A stretch of 64,000 nt of DNA from Typha latifolia (GCA_019914945.1 CM034099.1:22036704-22100703), one strand, 5' to 3'; shown: positions 47,946-60,028, counted from the first letter of the stretch. Program-made: numbers and translations. The notes: generated by a model not told the origin, from the sequence alone.

Positions 47946-50590
47946 GATATTGAAACACCCACTTCCAAAAATTACGTGAAAAATTTGTTACGTGATTCTC
48001 ACGGGACCTGTCAGTGAAATAATTTTACAAAGTATCTAGATAAGTTTAGAAATATCATAATAATCCAACAAATAATCTAAAGTTATAATATCACAGGCCT
48101 TAACAAGCCTCTAGGAATACAAGTCCAAACACAAATTTTAAACATAGGCTAAGACCAACTAGAAATAACAGAATAAATAATACTAAAATAAGAAAATGAA
48201 TCTGCTACTCCTCGATATCCGCGTCCTCCATAATCAGCTCTGAAATATTTCCACCGAAATGGCGGTGAGCATGGGGCCCAATAAGTAAAATCCAATAGTA
48301 ATATAAAAATATAGTATTGCATGATAAATAGAAATGCAAACCCATAACATGTCAGGAAATGTGTACATTATGACTTTTAATAAGTTTCATCATTATAGCT
48401 CAATTTACATAAAAATCCACACAGAAACTAAGTCCCAATGACATGTCTCACAAAGCATCATAAAATCGAGGGGGACTAATCATCTAGCAGTATTATCGCC
48501 CATACATATCTGGCGACGCTACATATGACCGGTTGTCTATGGCCACTAGACTAAGGATCCCAGTCGTAGGCCCATCAACACCGCTCTAGTAAATCATCAC
48601 ACATAGCAGAATCATCACATATGGCAAGTAAGAGCACACAGCTCGATAGACGCCTTGACTCTTAACCCCGGGTTGAGTGGGTGAAAGGGCACTACATAGT
48701 TGGGACTTGACTAACAATGATACGTGCACGTGGTGCCATAATATCTATTATTTATTATAATATAATCATCAAAATAATATGTATTATAAACAATACATAA
48801 AGTCTATTATATATGTGCAATAAGTGATAAATAATGCAAGTAAGAATTGACATGTAATTAATGCAAGTATGAAATAACATGTAATTATTACAAGTAAGAA
48901 ATGACATTTAATTAATGCAGGTAAGAAATGACATAAATATGTATTTTTAGTAGACTATTATAGGATTGTACTCGCCTGTGATATCTTTGGAATCTGTCTC
49001 ACTCTCCTAATCAGTCGGCTCCTTCTAAATTTTGAGATCCTTTCCGCACAGTAATGAATCTAATAATTTATAAATAAAATAAACATAAAATTGATGAACT
49101 TATAAGACTAACTACCTTGTTGTATAAATTAAGTTTGATTTTCTAGGTCGGAATATATTATTTTGTATTAATTTTAAAAAATGATCATTTAGAGTCGTTC
49201 ACATTTGCAAGTGTCGAAGATAATTGAAAGGACTAATAAATTCAAATACTTATTTTAATTGAAAGGACTAATAAAATAAATATAATATATGTAGCTAACA
49301 AAATTAAGAAAATAAAAGACTAAAAATAATTAGTCTATGGTCCAAAAGTTGGGCTGGGCTCAAGGCCCAGTCAGCATTATACTGAGGAAGTGGGCTGTGG
49401 GCCTACTCATAGTCCACAAGGCCAAAAAAAGGTGGCTAACTATAGGTGTGGGCTTTGGCCCACACTGTAGTTGCCCAGATTTCGGGTGGGCTGGGCTCTC
49501 AACCAATCCCTAGTTACAAGTGTGGGCTGCGGCCCACACTGTAACCCACAGGGTCGAGTGGACTGGGCTCACAAGCCCAGCCCATTGCTAGCTACGGGCG
49601 TAGGCCGCGGCCCACCCCATAGTCTACATAAGTCGGGTGGACCAGGCTCACGAGCCCAGTCCACTGCTGGCTACGGGCGTGGACTGCGGTCCACCCCGTA
49701 GCCAACACAAGTCGGGTGGACTGGACTCACGGGCCCGGTCCACTGCTGGCTACAGGCGTGGGCTACGGCCCACCCCGTAGCCAACACAACTAGTGGGCGT
49801 TTGATCAACCCCCACATAGTTCAATCTTTAGAGCAGGCCTGCTGCTGGTGATCCCCGTCGTCGGCAGCCTAGCTCTAGCAACTCCTCCCCAAGTCAACGA
49901 GGTCGATTTGGGTGCATGAGAGTTTTGAACCACCGGCCAGTGCGGCCGATGGGTGAGAATTGAGGAACTCCATGGCCGACGGCCATGGAGCTTCCCAATT
50001 CAGCGCAAGATGGGCTTAAAGCCCTCATCTCGAGTACCCACCTCTTCAATGTGAAGAGGTGAGTCAGTCGAGGCTGACGAGCGAGGCCACCACTGCCGGT
50101 GGTGGCCGCCTGTGCCTAAGTAACCCAGCAGTGGGAGGCGACATAGCATCGCCTCTCTCGCGCCCCATGGGTACCCAAAATTAAACTAAAGAGGGGATGG
50201 ACGATAACCTGAAAATTGAGATAAGGGGGTTTTGGTTGGCTGCTGGCGCTCCGGTGATTCGCTGTCCGCGACGAAGGCTTCGGTAGCTCGGAGGAGAAGA
50301 GAGAGGGGGTGAAAGAGCGAGAGAGAGAGAGAGATGTTGCAAAAAGTGGAAAACCTCGAGGGGAAAGGGATTTAAATAGGGGTGAGGAGGAGAGGGAAGC
50401 GGTGTGGAGTTAGCTCCACTCCGGCACACTTTTCTCCCACCTCTTGCAACCAACTGCGAGAGGTGGGGGGGAAGGAAGAAGAAGTCAGCGCACGCGCTTG
50501 GCGCGTGCGCTGCGGTTAGAGTGCACGAGCATGGCGTGTGCGCTAACTAAATGTATTATTAATTTTTTTTTTTATGGGTGTTACAGATAT
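47946..50590 (-). mobile_element. Solo LTR of an LTR retrotransposon with GATAT target-site duplication
   Basis: The body is 47951-50585 (2635 bp). Read on the minus strand it begins TGTAACACCC and ends GGGTGTTTCA, the TG...CA ends of an LTR with near-matching 10-bp terminal inverted repeats. It is flanked directly on both sides by GATAT (47946-47950 and 50586-50590), the 5-bp duplication expected for integrase-mediated insertion. A TATA-like TATTTAAAT lies at 50370-50378, about 210 bp into the LTR. No gag, protease, reverse transcriptase or second LTR is present, so recombination between two LTRs probably removed the interior. Large plant LTRs with TGTAACACCC ends are common in Ty3/gypsy elements; the exact lineage is an inference. 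Confidence 0.85.
49441..49800. repeat. GC-rich tandem array of 79-bp hairpin units inside the LTR
   Basis: Units start at 49441, 49515, 49593, 49672 and 49751 (last one partial), with period 74 to 79. Each has a first palindrome such as GTGTGGGC-TGCG-GCCCACAC and a second around CTGGGCT-CACA-AGCCCAG. The array is much richer in G and C than the flanks. Confidence 0.85.
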
Positions 50591-50882
50591 ATCCAAAGAC
50601 TTTCTTGCTTAGTGTGTTGCCTTCTTATCTTTGAAATATCAAATCTTTTGACACTTATAGTAGCTGCACAATTTGGCCATCTCATTAATGAGGGACATTC
50701 AAGCTTTACAATATTGCCATCCTTATATGTATCAGATAAACAATTACAGTAAAAAAAAATGAGTTTCAATAAAGAAAATTTTATTCTGCAATCTGCAGTT
50801 TTGCATTCCTTGTAGAATTTCAAATCGAAGGCTTTCTGAATGGCATCAGACCTCTAGTTTGTAAATGTCTGTTGTGGGCACT

Positions 50883-53800
50883 TTACTTCTCATTTACAGA
50901 CGGCAACAATTCTCGCAAGGTTTTCACAGCATGGTCAACGGCATACACAATCATCTTCTTCACCTGTAAAATAAGACTAGTTTGAGATTAGAGACCAAAT
51001 TGCAACAATAAGAAAGATGGAGAAATTAACTGTTCCAATAGCATAAGTGTATCATTTATTGATAACCAATTCGTCAAAACAACTCAGGATAAACTTATAG
51101 CTCTCTTATGCAACAAATTTGCCAACATAAGACATGCTTAAGCCATTTTACCTTAGTGTAAATCAAAATTTAGAGCAAGCACAAGAGATCTCTTACAAAA
51201 ATTGCAATAGGAAAAGTTTAACAGTGGGCATGAAATGGCTGATTTATTAAGAAGACAAGCTAATGGAAACAGATCATGTGGAACTAGTAGCTTACCTAAT
51301 CTTCCTAGTATAATGCTATGGTGTTTATTAAGAGAGTAGCTCAAGGTTTGAAAAATCAAGATTAGCCTCTCAAAAAATATGATATATATCGATCGTATTG
51401 ACAGCTCGAATTGGATTGAACTATTTTTTAATTATATAAAAATTATAAATATTATTTAAAAATATAGAAAAAAAAAATTAATTTAAAAATAATAATAAAA
51501 AGAAAAAAAAATAATTACTCATATATGAAGCCTAAAACCTAAAAGAGTACTAAATTACTCAAAACTGCTGTAATGAAGAAGAAGAAGAAGAAGAAGAAGA
51601 AGAAGAAGAAGAAGAAGAGGGAGAGAGAGAGTGAAAAAAACAAAAAGAAAAAAATGAGCACAGTGAAGAAGAGAGAAGAAAAAAATTGCTGCGAAGAAAT
51701 AAGAAAAGAGAGAGATATAAATAAAATAAAAAATCACATATCCAAAGTCGCCAGAGTTTGGTCTGCATCACTAGAGTTGGATCTGCATTGCTTGAGTTTA
51801 TCAAAGCTGAATCTTGGAGAGAGAGAGAGGAGGAATTTGGATCTGGATCAGCTAGGATCAGGGATCAGTCAATCCCACCCGACCCCAATTAATTGATTGG
51901 GATAGGGTTTGGGTCGGGATCAGCTGATACTTCGAACTAATGTCTAGCTGTCACCTAACTAGGAAAATTTTGTTTTCCTTTTTAGTAGAGCTCACTAGAC
52001 ACAGTATTCAACAAATTGGATTGACTCGATGACAACAATCACTTACACCTGCAGCCACATGAATGCCCACCATAACTTGGTGACAATCTGTTTTGGTTTC
52101 CCTATACTTGAGTAACTTAGCTGAAAATAGAAAACAATGACTCAGTAAGTGATACCTCTAGTTTGTCCTCTTTTGCCCTGTGATTTGTAGGAAGCAACCG
52201 AAACTCCTCGGTCAAGCGGATGCACTCTTTAACATTCTCTGGGGAAACAAAGTCAAGAGCAACCTTGGTACACGACTGTAAATAAGAAATATTCAGATTT
52301 AGAGAAATAGAGATGGAATCTTGTATAAGGAGTCGATAATAGAGGATATTTTCTTATTGCATCAGAAGTTCAAAAATATAATTTGGCTGTGATAAACCAA
52401 GGTTTGTGCACCTTAAGATTCCTCACTTGATGGGGGCACCCAGCAGGTATGAAGACTGCCTCTCCAAGTCTTTGTACAAATGTCCATGGCTCGACTCCTA
52501 TAAAGCATACTAACAGTTTCAGATATATGTGGAAGGAAACAGAAAATGGAGCCCATTTATTGATATACAACTTGAATAACTGACCAAATTCTTCCTTGAG
52601 CTTCCTTTTATGTTCCTTGGTTAAGTAAAATGTCTCATCATGAACTGCATTAAATACCTAAATCAGAGCATTAAATCATCAGTTAATAAATATAGCATGT
52701 TATAGATCAAGTAAAAAGGCACCTAATATGCATTTGAGGATTATATCCACCAACCTGTTCAACTGGAGAACAATAAATATGCCTGAATATTTTTGAATAT
52801 TTTTGAAGGAATGATTTTAAGGCTGGAACATCATCTCTTCGGAAGATATCCCACAAGGCACCTCCTGTGTCAAGTGAATTCTTTGCCTCGTAGCCTTTAA
52901 TTGTATTCTCAGGTAACCACATGCCATCCTTCTGTTCTCCATCATCGAGATATTTTTCAGTTCCTTCAATTTGGACATTTTGATTGTGCTCCCTTTCATC
53001 TTGTTGTTTGTGCTTTCTTTTCAAGTTTTTAATTGCAGACTCTTGTTCAGAAGAAACCACAACTTCAGCAGTATGCATTAGCACATTCACCTAACAGAAG
53101 ATGAATAGATTATATATCACTGAAGAATTTTAAGCTATAAATAGTCCATACGGTGTAATATGCAATCCTAACATTGGAACTTATTGAGAAAAATAGAGAT
53201 TTCCTATGACATCAATAGCTTTCTCGTGTCAGGATGAAGTTGTAATATGAGCTGCAATTCTGCATGGCTATATTTGCCACATTTGCTGAGATACTACATT
53301 CAGGGTTTGCCAAATTAGCCAATTATACAAACATGGTTGAAAAGTGATAGGGTTTGCATATGTATCTGAAGGCTACTAATATGAACATGTAATATGATGC
53401 TTCTTGTTACGACATGGTTCTTGTAACAATAAAAGTTTCCAGCTGCTGCAGAAATTAATAGCCACTAGTGGGTTATTAAAGATGAATATGAACTTTGACA
53501 TATTAGTCTATCAGCCTGCAAATACTAGAAGAAAATCATAATTTAGTTTGCTAAAGTAAACTCACCGCATCAGATACATCACAATGAATCTTGGTAACAG
53601 AATCTCCCCTTCCAAGCTCTTCTGCAGTGCCATAAGCAATGTATGATTTTGGTCCCATATCAAGCTTTAAGATATCGCTAGGAAGAGTTGCAGCAACATT
53701 CAGTGGGCCAGAGTTTGGATTTGTGTAAAGCTGAAAAGGCAATGCATTTATGTATTCATCCCCGTGGCATGGCAAAAACTCTTCAAAGTGGTTGGAGGTA

Positions 53801-56436
53801 GGCCAATCCTTCAATTTAAGCATTTCAGGCCAAAGATTTGGATACATTCGACCTTCCTTGTATCCCTTGAAAAACGCACGAGTTTCAATCTCGACCTACA
53901 ATATAGTAATATTCAACCAGGTATATACTTATATATATTGTGCACTGAATAAACTCAACAAATTATGTTAATTATGATCTCTTCTTTTAGTCAGTAGAAG
54001 GCATCCTAGATCATATTGGTGTGTCAGATCATCCAAAGTCCAAACATGCACATACAGTAACTTAGTCATTACTAGCATATATACATATTGCTCATGCATG
54101 CTAATGGACTCGGAAACCAAGAAAAACTAGAAAAGGATACACAGAGCAAAAACTATAATGTGTCACTTTTACACAGAGTAATAGTGTAAATCTGTTGTCA
54201 AAAAACAAAAAATTGGTAAACATGCTAACCTCGCAGCAAGCCAGACAATCAATAGCCTTAACATGCAGTAAATCAGAACCCTCTCTAGCATCACTTATGG
54301 CAGCCCACATATGTTCTGGCACCCAGCTCAAATGTGACATTTTCTTGAGTACCCCTCGAACAATTACTGGTTCTCCCTTCACCCAGTGCCTCTGAAAGTG
54401 CTTCAGTTCCTCTTGAGTTCCACTTGATGATGGACAGTACAAGTAGTTGTCATCTGAATTCTCTCTGGAAGCAGCTTTCCTTGAATTACCATTTGTGGTG
54501 CATGAGCAAGTACCCATTTCTGTCGTTGAGAGGTCAAGTGGTTGTAAATCTCCTTCAATTCCAGCTAGGATTTGGGCATGATTTTCCAGATCAGATATCC
54601 GATTTTCAGGAAGTATATGCTTCAACTTGAGAAGAGAATGACCACAACCACCAAGTTCCGTTGGAGGGCAAGGAATGCTGCCACTAGGATTAACCTTCCA
54701 CTTAGCAAGTTGAGACTGATGATCAGATAAGTTCCTGTCTTCTTGATGAGTTGTATCTGATAATGGATCCCCACCATGTATATAGTCCGTACCTTTATTT
54801 GGGTAATAACATACCACTTCCTTACAAGAACCTTGAAGGTTGTTTTTACGAATCTCCTTACAACAACTAAGGCATAGTTCATATGAACAATTCGGACAGC
54901 TTCTGTGAAGGTCAACAATGGAAGTTCTACAGTTGTTACTGAATCAAGTCAAAAATGGAAAAGAAGTTACTTCCAAGAGAAGAAATTCATTAGCTCATCA
55001 AGCAGACAGCATATGAGATCCAAGAATTTATGCTAGAAGAGGATTCGTACCAAAATATCCTTTCATCATTTCGACAAACTGTTTGTTCCAGCACCAGTTT
55101 AGCTGATGACAATCCTGTTTAGAGATGAACTGGAAATTATTACTCAGTAAAGCAGATACATTGTCTTCCCAGAGCTGCACAGGAAGCATCTCATTACCTT
55201 GAATATTGGCCTCAATCTTTCTCTCATCCAATTGTTTTTGGTTCAGTTGTTTTAGACAAGGCAGTAGATGGTGCAACAAGTATCTGGCACACTTACTCTT
55301 TTCGTCCTTATCCATCTTCCTAATTGAACTCTGTAGGCCATGCAGAAGAGGTATAAGGTTATATCCACTAGTGAAATTTTTAGGAAACATAATTTCTATT
55401 GAATAATTTTGTTCTCAGAGAACATGAGGATGCAAATAATGATTCCCTACTGCAAATTCATAGGCAACAACCACTTTTATAGTGTTATTTTTTTTTCTGT
55501 ATATATTATTTAAGTTCCTAATTTGTTGCTTTATATTACATTTACAGTTCATGAATCATGAATGTACGAGTTTCTGGACTCCACTATTTTACTACTGAGT
55601 TCATCTGCTTGAATGAGATTGCCTTTCCTATCCAATTAAATAAATGTTGAAGTCTTGAAGAATAGGACTAGACAAGTATGAAGTAGAGAATTGATGATGA
55701 AAACTTGAAAAATTCTCCACCTTGGATTCATGGAGATTGCAACAGCATGTAACACAATTACATCTTTTTCGGCAAAATGGACAAGCCTTTTCAATCATCT
55801 CCTTTGACATCCCCTGATAACTGCATGTTCAATGATATCCAAGAACACTTATTACAATTCAAAGAGGCAAGCAATTTGGGTTGTCTGCTAATTGATACTA
55901 TGAACTTGAGGTAGAAAAACAGAAGAAATGTATGCATTATTACCTTTCATCGATGCAAGAACTGCAGTACCCTCGCTTATTACAGCTTGAGCACTTGATC
56001 ACCAATCCCCCAGACTTGTCCTTCCTACATTGATGCCGCCTTCTTCTCCAACGCTACCAAACCATAATTCAGCAAACATTAAATTCAAAAAACGAAATTT
56101 GATCAAAAGAAACTATTACTCCCAATAGAATCAACAAAGCCAAAAATAATTGTGTGATTTACTCACATAAGTATTCGTTCCTTTCTTCAAAAGATCTTCT
56201 TTTTTCGCGGCGAAACTCCTTTTCTTCCTCGGTATCTCCATCGAAGGAAAACAAGATAACCGAGAGCAAGAAACCTCCTCCTCACCACGGCCACCATTAG
56301 CTCGAACACGAGATCCAGAAAAAAAACTACTAGAATTATAAAGAGAAGACAAGAACGCATCTTTTTTCCTCCCATTATTCTCAAGTACCTTCCTCCTCTT
56401 ATTGCTCTTTCTTGGCCTTTTGGATTCCACCTCCAT
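50883..56436 (-). CDS. JmjC histone demethylase, KDM3/JMJ25-like
   Basis: Twelve exons on the minus strand: 56167-56436, 55944-56053, 55721-55820, 55198-55330, 55051-55114, 54230-54938, 53566-53895, 52755-53090, 52585-52657, 52412-52497, 52156-52275 and 50883-50963. The joined frame is open for 803 residues. A RING-like zinc finger (about 96-154, with [10 protein letters not shown]) and a second Cys-rich finger (about 217-250, [12 protein letters not shown] ... [13 protein letters not shown]) precede the JmjC domain (about 460-750). Fe(II) ligands are present: His566 and Asp568 in [17 protein letters not shown] and His731 in [13 protein letters not shown]. The family (IBM1/JMJ25 in Arabidopsis) removes methyl groups from H3K9 with 2-oxoglutarate in the nucleus and keeps genes free of silencing. 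Oddities: the first Cys of the usual CHQC pair is Arg (residue 96), and a TAG lies in frame before the start. A charged linker (about 585-640) splits the domain. Confidence 0.92.
51575..51619. repeat. (GAA)n microsatellite in JmjC last intron
   Basis: About 14 units of GAA in the intron between exons 11 and 12. Its translation gives Lys- or Ser-rich open frames that are not genes. Confidence 0.9.
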
Positions 56437-56499
56437 GCTCCACTCGTCGTTCTCTTCTTCCTCCTCTTCCCCCGAATCGGAAGAGAATTCCGGTTGAAA

Positions 56500-56562
56500 C
56501 TAACTGAAATCGGCGATGGATTCCTCTCTCAGCCGTGACGGCGTCTTCTCCGACTTCGCCAT
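56500..56562 (-). promoter_or_regulatory. In-frame upstream ORF before the JmjC start
   Basis: ATG at 56562 opens a 20-codon frame (MAKSEKTPSRLREESIADFS) that ends in TAG at 56500-56502. The following 21 codons are in the same frame, open and acidic, and lead straight into the chosen ATG at 56436. It is either a uORF or the relic of a longer N-terminus. Confidence 0.5.
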
Positions 56563-57423
56563 CGCGATCGGTATTCCCCCGCTTTGATCTCGATGATTCG
56601 GAGATATATATAAGAAGAGATTAGGAAATTATAAAAAACACCCAACCCTTATTATTAGTAATTATTATTATTACCCTACCAGAATGAAAACAAATAGGAT
56701 CATAATTTTTGGACAGAGGATCGGATCTTAAACGAATATTAATTAAATTTAAAAAATATATAATATTTTATTTAGATATAATTAACATAAAAATATTAAG
56801 AGTTTTACAATAAATAAATTTTTTGTATGTTAAATATGTAAAATTAGAAAAATTAATCTCTATAAATAATGTATAACATATTATTAGTAATACTATTAAT
56901 ATTTACTATTTAAATAAGCAAATTAAAATTATAAATCATTCAAAAAAATATGCTGATAAACGAATATTCATATCCGAATCTGAAAAAATATGCTAGCTCC
57001 GGTGGGCTCGTCGGCGCCGCAACCGCAGCACCGACGTCCCCACCGCAGCCGCAACGCCGACATCCCCACCGCCTCTCTCTCTTTTCCCCTTTATAGTCCT
57101 CTCTCTCTCTCCCTTTCTCCCGTTCACACTCGAGCTTGGGCTCATCAGAGCCGAGCTGCCGGCGAGAGGCCGGCCGCTGGCTAGCCAGCAACGGCCGGTG
57201 CCCTCCTCGTCGGCTCGAGTCCGCACTTCCCTCCCCTCCTCTCTTTCTTCTCTTCTCTTCTCTTCTCTTATTCTTCTTCTTTCTTCTTTCTTCTTCCTTT
57301 CTTCTTCTTCTTCCTTTCTTCTTCTTCTTCCTCAGCTGTTTCTTCTCTTCTTTGTTTTCTGCAACAATGCTAGGCTCGACCCAGCACTCTAGCAGGCCAA
57401 TGTTGGACCAAGCCCAACACTAG

Positions 57424-59848
57424 TGTAACAATCCTTATTTTTATTATTTATTTATTTAGATATTTCTTTCTTAATTAATACAAATAGATTTAGACATTAA
57501 TTATTGGATAATAATATATATTCATCAATATGATTATTGTTGATTATAATTAATCAATGATTAATTAGGTTATAAACTATTACGTATAAATATAGGTAAT
57601 ACCAATATTTATTTATTTAGTTACTTATATGTCTAGTAGTTTAATATATAGATTTTTAAATAATAATTATTAGATTTATATTCTAATACTCTTATGATAT
57701 ATATTTTAAGTAATTCTATTAATTTATTATATATTATTATTCTACAACAAATAAAATACTAAGCTTATTTAGTTATTTAGTTATTTAGTTATTATTTTAT
57801 CGAGTAAAGACTGCATTGTCCCTAATTAATCAAGATAGTGTATGAATTATAAAATTAATTATAATTAGACCTAGTCTATACTTATAATTATTTAGCCTTT
57901 TATTTTATTTTATTTTATAATTATATATTTAGAAATACTCTCATATAAAAGGAAACATACTTCTTCTCCTTATGTTATAACTAACATTTTATAATAATAA
58001 TATAATTATAGTATTTGAATCATATCTATAATATATACCTAGTTATGTAATAAAAAATAAAGAGAAGTGATTCTAAACCTAATAAGCATTTATATTCTAA
58101 TTGAATTAATTCTAATTAAATAAACAGCTAACATCATACTACTTAAATATTTTCAGATCCCGAACCCCCTTATGTGAGACCCTGTGAACCTTGGCGATGA
58201 GTTGATGTTTGACTAACGGACGTGAGAGATACATGGTTTGTGTCTTCTGATCAGATAGTGGGTAGTCTTATCTCTTAGACGTCTTTCTCAAATTAGGATA
58301 TATTATATCTTATGTACATGCATGTTTTGGCCTCCAGCATGATTATATAACTTTATCTAGAGATGATTTCAGTCAAGCATATTTTATCATACATTTAATT
58401 AGGCTAATCTAAGATATTAGTACATTGGTGATATATAGAGATGATTATAATATTATAGTTTTATATCGGGATGATCTCTATTATGAGTATGCGTGTGATA
58501 GACTAGCAAAAGTATACTTGTGTTAGATATATGGTTAGAGTCGGCATTGCATCATTTTTCTCTTGGCTTCTTTACCACCTAAATTCCTGAGTTACATGAT
58601 CTCTTGCAGTATTGAATGTATACATATGATTTATCATGTATAGGAAGTCATAAAAGTACATGTGTATGTGATGTGATGTGATATGATGTGATGGCTGGAA
58701 TGGTATTTAGTCCGGACTGATACTAGACATACTCTTAGCGTATGACAGAGTATGGTGATGGCTGATGGTTGTACTCTTAATGTATGACAGGGTACAACTA
58801 TCATCGATATACTCTTAGCGTATGGCATGGTATGATTACTTTCTTCTGAGATACCCTTAGCGTATGGCAGAGTATGATTTATCTACAGAGATACTCTTAG
58901 CGTATGACAGGATATGCTCTAAGCTTGTGACATGATGTGTATCAAGTTTGGGGCCGGGTACCGTAGTCCAGCATGGTGGATGATATTCAGAGTTGAGACA
59001 GATGATTGTGATAATGAGAGATATGTGGATTATATATGCTTCTGACATATACAATTATCTAGTGGTTGGCATGCATCATGCATCATCATTGATATGACTA
59101 GTATCATTGGATCATAATTGTTATACATGATATGGTGTTATATTCGGTGATATTATATGATAATTTCATCATGTTATATATTTTTCATTGAGGATATAAT
59201 ATGCCATTCATGAGAATTGATTTCATTCATATATATGTCATTGATGATACATATATATATGCTCATACATGGCATCATGTTGCTTTCTGATTCATATTAT
59301 TCATTACATGATTTACTCTCTATTTGGCATCATTGATTCGGGGTAAGGTTTATTCACTGAGCCTTTTGCTCATAACTTTCTTTATTTCTTTTCTAACCCC
59401 CCCAGATATGTGGTACGTGATAGCGACTTGAAATACCTTGAGAAGATATTTTAGAGCGATGATGAAGTGAGTTATAGATGCGAGATGATATAGATGATAG
59501 TTTATATAGGAATCGAGTTGTACCAGTACTTGATATTTGTACTATTTTGTATTAAATGATGATTTGTATAATACAGGTCGAATCATAGTGTACTCTTGTA
59601 TTAGTCATTTTAGTTGTATCTTGATGATTTGTTGTGGCATGTGTGGATCCTACCAAATTATGTAGTGGTCTAATGTATACTATTGTGTTAACATATTTAT
59701 TTAGTTAATAGTATGATTTATTTAGTGATGGATTATTTGATTATGGATAAGTTAGCAGGTTTTATTTGGTGATGTCATGATTATATGTCGCGTGTGCCAC
59801 GTGTGTCGTGTGAGCACGTACGTACCCATGCCGAGCGGGGGCGGTACA
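57424..59848 (+). mobile_element. Second LTR-like block, boundaries uncertain
   Basis: It starts TGTAACAATCC, like the solo LTR at 48-50.6 kb, and a possible end GGGGGCGGTACA lies at about 59837-59848. The internal phrase TTTATTCACTGAGC...GCTCATAAC resembles a motif common in large plant LTRs. No matching target-site duplication was found (ACTAG on the left, GATCT on the right). A 14-bp direct repeat GACCAAGCCCAACA at 57406-57419 and 59910-59923 flanks a slightly larger interval and could mark the true insertion. No coding domain is present. Confidence 0.4.
58727..58925 (+). repeat. Array of five about 45-bp hairpin units
   Basis: Each unit has the form RTACYCTTAGCGTATGRCA followed by a GRGTAT-like end. 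Copies begin near 58728, 58771, 58808, 58850 and 58890. In the first copy CATACTC pairs with GAGTATG across 13 nt. Confidence 0.8.
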
Positions 59849-59975
59849 GATCTCGCGTGAGATTTAGAGTGGGAAGGTTTTGTGTGCCGCCTATCTGTAT
59901 ACTTCATTTGACCAAGCCCAACAGGATCGGATTCCGGATATGCTAGGATTATGGTATTATTTCTGCATGATCTAG

Positions 59976-60028
59976 CTAGAGAAAATGAAGCACTCTGTTT
60001 TTAAACTAAAGTGCTTCATTTTTGCTAG
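59976..60028. repeat. 19-bp foldback with 15-nt loop, possible MITE piece
   Basis: CTAGAGAAAATGAAGCACT at 59976-59994 pairs with AGTGCTTCATTTTTGCTAG at 60010-60028, with two mismatches. Confidence 0.85.

Larger units (their letters stand above)
47416..50882. other. Region between RbcX and the JmjC gene, mostly one LTR
   Basis: After the RbcX leader (about 47.4-47.9 kb) nearly all the space is taken by the solo LTR at 47951-50585. The last about 300 bp are unique sequence and the 3' UTR of the JmjC gene. Confidence 0.75.

Noticed and set aside
47951..50585. TIR DNA transposon instead of LTR
   Set aside because: The 10-bp inverted ends fit either, but TG...CA termini, 5-bp duplication, a TATA-like promoter about 210 bp in and the size fit an LTR better.
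55051..55200. Continuous open frame running from JmjC exon 4 through the intron into exon 5
   Set aside because: Reading straight through gives a protein unlike the family. Using GTAATG at 55197 and the AAACAG acceptor at 55115 restores the conserved [12 protein letters not shown] segment in the correct frame.
59976..60028. Foldback as a microRNA precursor
   Set aside because: The stem is only 19 bp, shorter than the about 21-nt duplex plus lower stem expected of a plant miRNA precursor.
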